Shown: positions 52,618 through 58,958 of the stretch, piece after piece | Position numbering within the stretch: position 1 is the stretch's first letter | Layout of the letters: each line of letters starts with the position of its first letter | Assembly (NCBI RefSeq): GCF_007923445.1 | Contig: NZ_VOJI01000018.1 | Coordinates: 1-58,958 of the forward strand | Length of the DNA: 58,958 bases | Source of the DNA: Puniceibacterium confluentis | Lineage (GTDB): Bacteria > Pseudomonadota > Alphaproteobacteria > Rhodobacterales > Rhodobacteraceae | Reading direction: 5' to 3' | Program-made: the position numbers and the translations under genes | The notes under the pieces: model-generated | What the model was told of the DNA's origin: nothing | Seen by the model: only the letters and a program-made list of their open reading frames with translations | The model's database searches: none

Positions 52618-53565
52618 ATGAAATTTGTCACCCGGGAAACTTTTGGCAGCCTGATTGACTGGGCAGGATTTGTAGAGGCGCTCGATCAGGGGCACCGCTA
52701 TCCGGCCGCACATATCGAGGATGTCTTTCTTGGTCCCCCGGGGCGTACGCTGCTCAGCCGGGCGGCCTGGATCGAAGGTTTGGGGTACGGCGTCAAAAGC
52801 GTGACCGTGATGGCACAGAACGCGGCGCGGGGCCTGCCGACGGTACAGGGTGCGATGCTGGTGTTCGAGGATCGGGCCGGGGCGCTGATCGCCGCCATCG
52901 ACAGCGGGCTGGTGACCGATGTGAAGACCGCGGCGGATTCGGCACTCGGCGCACGTTATCTGGCCCGCAAGGACAGCCGGTCGCTGCTGATCATCGGGGC
53001 GGGGCAGGTGGCGCGCAATGTCGCCGCTGCCTACCGGCAGATCTTTCCCGGGATTTCGCAGATCTGCCTGTGGAACCGGACCGCGGACAAGGCCGCGACA
53101 CTGGCGCGGGAGCTGGCGGAGCAGGGGCTGCCGGCATCCGCGGTGACGGACCTGCCGGATGCGGTCGGGCGCGCGGATATGATCGTCACCGCCACCATGT
53201 CGCAGACTCCGGTTCTGCGGGGCGACTGGGTCCGGCCCGGCACCCATGTGGACCTGATCGGCGCCTTCCGCGCGGACATGCGCGAAGCTGATGACGCGCT
53301 TTTGCAAAAGGCGCGGATCTTTGTCGACAGCCGGGAAACCACGCTGCACCATATCGGCGAACTCAGCATACCGCTGGCATCGGGCGCGATCACCGAGGCG
53401 GATGTACTGGCGGATTTCTACCAGCTCAACCAGGGCAGCCCGGGGCGCACCAGCCCCGAACAGATCACCGTGTTCAAAAATGGCGGCGGGGCGCATCTGG
53501 ATCTGATGACGGCCTGTGCGATTCTCGGGACGGGCGGGTCGGCGGCTGGCAAGGAACGGCGCTAG
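52618..53565 (+). CDS. Ornithine cyclodeaminase/mu-crystallin family protein
   Basis: The 315-residue NAD(P)-dependent protein has VQGAMLVFEDRAGALIAAID, TDVKTAADSALGARYLAR, the Rossmann motif LLIIGAGQVARN, IVTATMSQTPVL, HVDLIGAFRADMREADD and KNGGGAHLDLMTA. Family members are ornithine cyclodeaminases, ketimine reductases or amino-acid dehydrogenases, and sequence alone cannot choose. An AAGGAAG site precedes the ATG. It ends 46 bp from the end of the convergent shikimate dehydrogenase-like gene. Confidence 0.9.
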   Translation: MKFVTRETFGSLIDWAGFVEALDQGHRYPAAHIEDVFLGPPGRTLLSRAAWIEGLGYGVKSVTVMAQNAARGLPTVQGAMLVFEDRAGALIAAIDSGLVTDVKTAADSALGARYLARKDSRSLLIIGAGQVARNVAAAYRQIFPGISQICLWNRTADKAATLARELAEQGLPASAVTDLPDAVGRADMIVTATMSQTPVLRGDWVRPGTHVDLIGAFRADMREADDALLQKARIFVDSRETTLHHIGELSIPLASGAITEADVLADFYQLNQGSPGRTSPEQITVFKNGGGAHLDLMTACAILGTGGSAAGKERR

Positions 53566-53611
53566 GCCCGCCCGCCCCGGCCCATGCGGTTCTGTGCGGT
53601 TCGGCCTGCCG

Positions 53612-54466
53612 TCAGGCGGTCTCTTCTTCGCGGGACAGATCCCGGCGCAGCTGTGCCTCGTCCAGCGGCAGGCCGGAAAAGAACGCCCAGGCATGAACGC
53701 CCTGGAAAAAGAACAGCTCCCACCCGGAAATCACTGTCAGCCCCTGGGCCTCGGCGTCGGTCAGGAACTGCGTGTCCGCCGGGGTGTAGACGGCGTCAAA
53801 CGCCCATTTGGCCCCGGTCATGGCCGCGCGCGGCAACGGCGTGCCGCCATACCCGACCATGCCGACCGGGGTACAGTTGATCAGGCCCGACGCCCCTTCG
53901 GCGGCTTTTTCCGGATCCAGCCAGATTGTCACCTGCATCTGCGGGTCTGCGGCCTGCAACGCCTCTGCCAGGGCTTCCGCCTTGGCGGCGTCGCGATCCA
54001 CAAGCCGCAATTCGCGGGTTCCCAGTGCAACCAGACCAAAGGCGACCGCACGGCCGACACCGCCGGTGCCGATCATCAGCACCGGACCGGTCCCGGCAGA
54101 GCCGCGCACCTGGGTGTAGGCCGCCACAAAGCCCGAATAATCGGTGTTGTGCCCGCGCGGACCATCGGGCTCGAAGATCACGGTGTTGACCGCGCCGATG
54201 GCCTTTACCAGCGGATCATCGATCCGCAGGGCCTGTGTGACACGTTCCTTGTAGGGATAGGTCACGTTGATGCCCCGGTAGCCGCCGGTCAGGCAGCGGG
54301 CAAAGACCTGTTCAAAGCTTTCCTCAAGATCCCTGGGCACCAGCCTGTCATAGGTGACCGCGATGCCGTTCTGCCCCCCGGCCAGCCGGTGCAGTCCGGG
54401 CGAGCGTGAGCGGGCAATGTTGTCCCCGATCAGGCCCAGACTGAGAGTGTTTGCCTCGATCATCAT
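53612..54466 (-). CDS. Shikimate/quinate dehydrogenase family protein (AroE-like)
   Basis: This 284-residue AroE-fold enzyme has SRSPGLHRLA, the catalytic lysine in NVTYPYKERV, the substrate motif GHNTDYSGF and the NADP-binding GTGGVGRAVAFGL. It overlaps tctA by 4 nt and is the last gene of the transporter operon, so it is more likely a catabolic or specialised dehydrogenase than the housekeeping AroE. It may act on the imported acid, for example quinate or shikimate. The start is ATG 54466 or 54463. Confidence 0.88.
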   Translation of the reverse strand: MMIEANTLSLGLIGDNIARSRSPGLHRLAGGQNGIAVTYDRLVPRDLEESFEQVFARCLTGGYRGINVTYPYKERVTQALRIDDPLVKAIGAVNTVIFEPDGPRGHNTDYSGFVAAYTQVRGSAGTGPVLMIGTGGVGRAVAFGLVALGTRELRLVDRDAAKAEALAEALQAADPQMQVTIWLDPEKAAEGASGLINCTPVGMVGYGGTPLPRAAMTGAKWAFDAVYTPADTQFLTDAEAQGLTVISGWELFFFQGVHAWAFFSGLPLDEAQLRRDLSREEETA

Positions 54467-55968
54467 GCGGCCTTTCGTGCAAGACGCGCCTTGGCGCGGG
54501 TCCAGAGGGGCGTTTGCGAGACGAAGATCAGGACAACGCTCAGGAACAGGATCGTGGACAGCGGGCTTGAAAACAGGCCTGCAAAGAACCGCCCCAGATC
54601 CTCGCGTTCGGAAATGATGGCCCGGCGCCAGTTGTCATCCAGCAGCCGCGACAGGATCACCCCCAGAATGACCGGCCCCAGCGGATAGCCATAGTGCCGC
54701 ATGAAGTATCCGAACACGCCGAACCCGAGCATCCAGTACACATCCGAAATCGAGTTGTTGACGGCATAGGCCCCGACAATCGACAGCAGCATGATCAGCG
54801 GGATCAACACCGCGCGCGGCATCTCGACGATCCTGGTGAACAGCTTGATCCCGGTCAGGCCGAACAGCAGCATGAAGAAGTTGGCCATGACCAGCGCGCC
54901 GACAATGAACCAGAACATGTCGGGTTGATCGATCATCAGCATCGGCCCGGGGTTGAGCCCGTGGATGAACAGCGCCCCGATCATGATCGCCGTCACCGCG
55001 TCGCCGGGAATGCCCAGTGTCATCATCGGGATGAAGGCTCCGCCGACGGCGGCATTGTTGGCGGTCTCCGGGGCGACCAGGCCTTCCATCGCGCCCTTGC
55101 CAAACGGCACTTCGGGGGACTTGGTGACGCGTTTGGCATGGTCATAGGCCATCAGCGCCGCAATGTCGCCGCCGGTGCCGGGCAGGGCGCCGATGATCAC
55201 GCCGATGGACGACGTCTGAAGCGACAGCGGCAGGTATTTCCGGATCGTCGAAAACGACGGCACAATCCGAGAGATCTTCTGCCGAACGGCCGCCTTGTTG
55301 ACGTGATGCAGCTGCATCAGCGCTTCGGAGACACCGAACATGCCGATCATCACCGCGATAAAGGAAATGCCCCCCTCCATCAGTTTCAGATCGAAGGTGA
55401 AGCGTTCGGTAAAGGTCAGCGGGTCGCGGCCCACAGCGCCGATGGCAATGCCGAGCGCACCGGCAAAGATGCCTTTGAGCAGGGAACCGGTGGACAGCGA
55501 GCCGACCAGCAGAATGCCCAGAACCGCCAGCAGCATGTAGTCGCGCGGCTGGAACTTCAGAGCAAAGTCCGACACGAAGGGCGCCGCCACCGCCAGCACG
55601 GCGATGCCGATGAAGCCGCCAAAGAAGGACATGACCGTTGTCACGCCGATGGCGGTGCCGGCCTCTCCGCGCTGTGCCATGGGATAGCCGTCCAGCGCCG
55701 TGGCGATGGCCGAGGGCGCGCCGGGAATGTTCAGCAGGATCGCCGTGCGCGACCCGCCGTAAACGCCCCCCATGTAGATGCCGATCATCAGCGCGATGGC
55801 CGGGTGCACATCCCAGGAAAAGGTGAACGAAATCAGGATCGACACTGCCATCGTCACCGACAGCCCGGGGATCGCGCCGACATATACCCCGGCAAAGGTG
55901 CCGACCCCGACCAGGAGCAGCAGCTCGGGATGGGTAAAGACAGTGAGAAAGGCGAGCAGGGTCTCCAT
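54463..55968 (-). CDS. tctA: Tripartite tricarboxylate transporter large permease TctA
   Basis: The 501-residue membrane protein has the TctA signatures PGLSVTMAVSILISFTF, GIYMGGVYGGSRTAILLNIPG, ATALDGYPMAQRGEAGTA and GALPGTGGDIAALMAYDHAKR, with about eleven helices. It forms the main channel for uptake of a carboxylate delivered by TctC. It starts where tctB stops. Confidence 0.95.
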   Translation of the reverse strand: METLLAFLTVFTHPELLLLVGVGTFAGVYVGAIPGLSVTMAVSILISFTFSWDVHPAIALMIGIYMGGVYGGSRTAILLNIPGAPSAIATALDGYPMAQRGEAGTAIGVTTVMSFFGGFIGIAVLAVAAPFVSDFALKFQPRDYMLLAVLGILLVGSLSTGSLLKGIFAGALGIAIGAVGRDPLTFTERFTFDLKLMEGGISFIAVMIGMFGVSEALMQLHHVNKAAVRQKISRIVPSFSTIRKYLPLSLQTSSIGVIIGALPGTGGDIAALMAYDHAKRVTKSPEVPFGKGAMEGLVAPETANNAAVGGAFIPMMTLGIPGDAVTAIMIGALFIHGLNPGPMLMIDQPDMFWFIVGALVMANFFMLLFGLTGIKLFTRIVEMPRAVLIPLIMLLSIVGAYAVNNSISDVYWMLGFGVFGYFMRHYGYPLGPVILGVILSRLLDDNWRRAIISEREDLGRFFAGLFSSPLSTILFLSVVLIFVSQTPLWTRAKARLARKAA

Positions 55969-56531
55969 CAGGCTTTCCCTCCCAGGAGGTTGCGGAACAT
56001 CTGGATGAATTCAGCTTCCGGCACGATGCCGGCGGGCATGAGAACGCTGAACACGATGCGGAAGATCAGCCAGATCGCTACCAGGCTGCCCAGCGATACG
56101 GTCAGGGTGAACGCCCAGCCGCGGCCCGAGAGCAGTTTGACCGCTGCGACCAGGAACAGGGCCGATGTCGGCAGGAACCCCAGGGGGCGCAGCAGCAGTG
56201 CATAGGCGATCAGGAACAGGGTCATCACCACAACCGTGCCGGGCAGGATGTCCTTGACGAATCCCTCGCCGCGGATCAGCGGCAGGCGTGCCGTGCGCAG
56301 CGCGATGATCAGCGCGGTGATCACCATCGCCAGGGTTGTCGCCATCGGGATCGCCCCCGGCGCCGACAGTGCCTCGAAGCCCGAAATGTCATAGGCGCTC
56401 CACAGCAGGCCGAGGCTGGCGGCAAGCATGAACAGCGCAAAACCCAGTTCGCCGGGGCGGCGGTCGTTCTCGTAGCCACCGGGTGTGGCATCCGATGTGC
56501 CGTCGTGATGCTCGGGTACAGGTGTGGTCAT
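55968..56531 (-). CDS. tctB: Tripartite tricarboxylate transporter small permease TctB
   Basis: The 187-residue protein has a polar N-terminal tail, then about four membrane helices (GELGFALFMLAASLGLLWSA; ATTLAMVITALIIALR; VVVMTLFLIAYALLLRPLGFL; VSLGSLVAIWLIFRIVFSVLM). This is the TctB pattern, placed between tctC and tctA. Confidence 0.9.
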   Translation of the reverse strand: MTTPVPEHHDGTSDATPGGYENDRRPGELGFALFMLAASLGLLWSAYDISGFEALSAPGAIPMATTLAMVITALIIALRTARLPLIRGEGFVKDILPGTVVVMTLFLIAYALLLRPLGFLPTSALFLVAAVKLLSGRGWAFTLTVSLGSLVAIWLIFRIVFSVLMPAGIVPEAEFIQMFRNLLGGKA

Positions 56532-56653
56532 GAAATCCTCCCCAGGCCGACTGGCCTGCTCCTAACGAATAGGCGCCGCGCTTCGGGTTTCGAAGGCGGC
56601 GCCAGTCAGTCTTGCGGCGCCGTGGGCCACAGGTGCGGACCCACGGGGTCCGC

Positions 56654-57658
56654 TCAGTTGGCAGGGCGTGCGATGCCGAACTCTTCCGGCGAAGCCTTGG
56701 TCTCGCCGGCATCCTGAAGCAACCAGGCTGTGCCCTGCTGCCATTTGGTCAGGAACTGATTGGCCTCGTCGCCGGAAATGCCCATCAGGGTAAAGCCGCG
56801 GTTGTCCATCAGCTCGACAAAATCGGGATTCTTGGCGCCTTCGGAATAGGCTGCCGACAACTTGGCCACCACGTCGTCAGGTGTGCCGTTCGGTACAAAG
56901 ACACCAAAGAACGGGCCCCAGGGCAGGTAGGTGTTGTACCCGTCGTTAAAGCTTGTCACGGCCGGGACATCGGGCAGTTTGCTGTTGGGCGCGACGTCGA
57001 ACACCGCCAGCGGCTTCATGTTGCCGGCGCGGACGCCTTCGATCGCGGCGCCCAGAACGGCGGGCATCACGTCGATCGCGCCACCCTGCAGAGCGGTCAG
57101 TGCCGGACCGTCGCCATCATAGGGCACCGAAATATAGTCAAGCTTGCCTTCGATCGTGTTGATCATCGCGGTGATCACCGACGGCAGGCCGCCCGGACCG
57201 GTCGCGCCGAAACGCACTTCGCCGGGGTGGGCTTTGACGTATTCGACCATTTCGGCATAGTCGTTGAAGGGTGCGTCGCTGTTGGCAACCAGCAGCGGCG
57301 TGCCGCGGGCCAGAATGTTGATCGGGGTGAACTCCGAGTAGTCCTTGTCGCCCAGGCCCATGATCTTGTAGAGCATCGGATTTTCCGCGCCCATCAGGAC
57401 GGTGTAGCCATCGGCTTCGGCATCGGCGACATAGTTCAGCGCGATGGCTCCGACTGCGCCGGTCATGTTCTGCATGACGACGGTGCCGCCCAGAACCTCT
57501 TCGGCGTGGGGGGTGACGGCGCGCATCACGGTGTCGGTGGAGCCACCGGCGCCCCACTGGATGATGCCCTGGATTTCCTTGGTCGGGTAATCCTGTGCCT
57601 GTGCGGCGCCAAGGCCAAGGGCCAGCGCCGATACGGCGCCGAATACGACATGTTTCAT
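56654..57658 (-). CDS. tctC: Tripartite tricarboxylate transporter substrate-binding protein TctC
   Basis: The 334-residue periplasmic protein has a signal peptide (VFGAVSALALGLGAAQA, cleavage near 21) and the family's IIQWGAGGSTDTVMRAV, NMTGAVGAIALNYVADAEADGYTVL, VRFGATGPGGLPSV and GAIDVMPAV. The ligand is unknown; relatives bind citrate and other carboxylates. The ATG at 57658 has GGAGGAG. A long frame open to 57937 is not supported. Confidence 0.93.
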   Translation of the reverse strand: MKHVVFGAVSALALGLGAAQAQDYPTKEIQGIIQWGAGGSTDTVMRAVTPHAEEVLGGTVVMQNMTGAVGAIALNYVADAEADGYTVLMGAENPMLYKIMGLGDKDYSEFTPINILARGTPLLVANSDAPFNDYAEMVEYVKAHPGEVRFGATGPGGLPSVITAMINTIEGKLDYISVPYDGDGPALTALQGGAIDVMPAVLGAAIEGVRAGNMKPLAVFDVAPNSKLPDVPAVTSFNDGYNTYLPWGPFFGVFVPNGTPDDVVAKLSAAYSEGAKNPDFVELMDNRGFTLMGISGDEANQFLTKWQQGTAWLLQDAGETKASPEEFGIARPAN

Positions 57659-57715
57659 TGGGTCTCCTCCCTGAGATGTCCTGCGAACGCACGCTGTAGT
57701 CCGTTCGTCCAGCAA

Positions 57716-57745
57716 ACTATCGCCGCTGACTCCCCGTAACGTCAA
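57716..57745 (-). promoter_or_regulatory. Candidate promoter of the tct operon
   Basis: On the minus strand TTGACG (57745-57740), an 18-nt spacer and GATAGT (57721-57716) lie between the LysR gene and tctC. The AT-rich stretch just upstream (cgatataattaac) may hold the LysR binding site. Confidence 0.45.
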
Positions 57746-57776
57746 ATACCCATTTCGCGATATAATTAACTTGATG

Positions 57777-58700
57777 TTATTTCTTGACGTCAGTCTGGAC
57801 ATAAGTGTGCGCCTCTGACAGCTCCTTTCGGAACTGCCGTATGGCGAACTCGGCGAAGTTGGACAGGACGCGGCCCTTTTTGGTGACCACCGAGATCGAG
57901 ACCGGCACGGATTCTGCCAGACGGCGACGCACGACACCGGGCATGTAGATTTCGGCCACAGAGAATTCGTCGATCAGCGCGACACCAAGGCCGTGCCGCA
58001 CCAGACTGACCACGGTCTGCGCGAACCGGCCGCGCATGGTGTGATTGGCTTCGATTCCGGCGTTGCGGAACGGGCGGGCCATCGCCGCGCCGTAGGGGTC
58101 AGAGGGATCGACACCAATCAATGGCTCCTGCGCCAGATCGTGGACCGAAATCACCTCTCTGTCCGCCAGCCGGTGACCCTCGGGAAGGATCGCCACCACC
58201 TTGCCCTGCGCGATTTCCTCGCTTTCGAGGCCGGGGTTGTTGAACGAGGAACTCATGATCACAAATTCGCCGCGTTCCAGAAGCAGGTAATCCAGCGTCT
58301 CCTCGATCTTGAGGATGTTCAGGTCGATGAACAGATCCGGGTAGCGTGCGCGGATCGTGCGGACGGCCCGGGCGGCGATGAACTGCGCCACTGACGGCGC
58401 CGAGGCAAAGGCCAGACGCACATCCTCGCCCTTTTGCAGCGACCCGAGAGCGCTTTGCAGGTTTTCGACGCCCTTGTAGACTTCCCGGATCTGATCGAAC
58501 ACCGGACCAGCTTCGACCGCCGGCACGAACAGCCCCGCCCGCCGTTCGAACAGGCGGATGCCAAGTGATTCTTCGGTGTGTTTGATCAGCCGGCTCACTC
58601 CGGGAGGTGAAACGCCGAGATGTTCGGCCGCGCCGTTGATCGTGCCACGCAGCATGACCGCGCGGATCACCTCGACCTGGCGGAGTGTCATTTCCCTCAT
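57777..58700 (-). CDS. LysR family transcriptional regulator
   Basis: The 307-residue regulator has an N-terminal LysR helix-turn-helix (LRQVEVIRAVMLRGTINGAA, LGVSPPGVSRLIKHTEESLGIRLFER). The C-terminal effector domain includes VRLAFASAPSVAQFIAARAV, EFVIMSSSFNNPGLESEEIA and VSLVRHGLGVALIDEFSV. The ATG at 58700 starts the conserved helix; the frame open to 58859 is not supported. It precedes tctC on the same strand and probably controls the transporter and the AroE-like gene. Confidence 0.92.
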   Translation of the reverse strand: MREMTLRQVEVIRAVMLRGTINGAAEHLGVSPPGVSRLIKHTEESLGIRLFERRAGLFVPAVEAGPVFDQIREVYKGVENLQSALGSLQKGEDVRLAFASAPSVAQFIAARAVRTIRARYPDLFIDLNILKIEETLDYLLLERGEFVIMSSSFNNPGLESEEIAQGKVVAILPEGHRLADREVISVHDLAQEPLIGVDPSDPYGAAMARPFRNAGIEANHTMRGRFAQTVVSLVRHGLGVALIDEFSVAEIYMPGVVRRRLAESVPVSISVVTKKGRVLSNFAEFAIRQFRKELSEAHTYVQTDVKK

Positions 58701-58958
58701 CGCGGATTCTCCCTCGTGGCATTTAACGTGATGACGGAGAGAAGGCCAATGGCGCCCTTCAAGCGGCGTGCGGTTGCCGCCGCACCGCGCCACCGTTCCT
58801 GCCATCCTCGTTCCAAACCTGCCGAAATATCTCACGGGGGACAGGTGGGGACAGGTCACGCGCGGTCATCGCCCGGTTTGTGCAACATGTGTAACCGCCC
58901 CATGCGCAAGAGGTAATTTTAGAGCTGGCTTCAGCGCGTCACCGGGTGCTGACATGTG
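58701..58958. other. Region upstream of the LysR gene, window end
   Basis: No gene is seen. It presumably holds the promoter of the LysR gene. Confidence 0.4.

Overview
The window is a high-GC alphaproteobacterial chromosome segment, almost certainly from the Roseobacter/Rhodobacter group (Rhodobacterales). The clearest evidence is the gene order rplU-rpmA-GNAT-obgE-proB-proA-chpT-DUF3553, the glnB-glnA pair, a monomeric NADP isocitrate dehydrogenase, ChpT of the CckA-ChpT-CtrA relay, the ornithine-lipid genes olsB-olsA and an alphaproteobacterial-type HemB. All names come from reading the translations and motifs; no database search was run.

Layout. 1-5.5 kb: yaeQ; an ArsR repressor with an AHSA1/SRPBCC partner; then a sensor kinase/FixJ-type regulator pair followed by a secreted HbpS/GlcG-like haem-binding protein and a secreted ankyrin protein. 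Both transcription units carry nearly the same 14-bp palindrome upstream. 5.6-17.5 kb: a catabolic cluster. Nine genes run leftward (solute-binding protein, two permeases, two ATPases, flavin-reductase-like protein, hydantoin/Asp-Glu racemase, CodA/AtzC-like amidohydrolase, chlorohydrolase-like protein lacking HxH). A GntR/FCD regulator and a third amidohydrolase diverge from them. The set looks like import and hydrolytic breakdown of a nitrogen-rich compound whose identity cannot be read from sequence. 17.6-19.1 kb: a decayed IS5-family element carrying a double-hairpin insertion, a small Cys-rich protein and tRNA-Ser(CGA), which marks the switch from accessory to conserved chromosome.

19.2-50 kb is mostly housekeeping: ribosomal proteins L21/L27, ObgE, proline synthesis, ChpT, ornithine lipids, TrmJ, haem A synthase with an M32 carboxypeptidase, gyrA, usg, hemB, mfd and glnBA. 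Between them lie unknown genes, including two membrane-anchored proteins of similar size and design flanking a lytic transglycosylase. 50-59 kb: icd, an ornithine cyclodeaminase-family gene, and a LysR-tctC-tctB-tctA-aroE-like array that links a tripartite tricarboxylate-type transporter to a shikimate/quinate dehydrogenase homologue.

The most promising candidates for something undescribed are the kinase/regulator/HbpS/ankyrin module with its shared palindrome, the amidohydrolase-racemase-flavin reductase-transporter cluster, and the paired unknown membrane proteins around the transglycosylase. Long ORFs antisense to gyrA, mfd, icd and other genes were treated as high-GC shadows.
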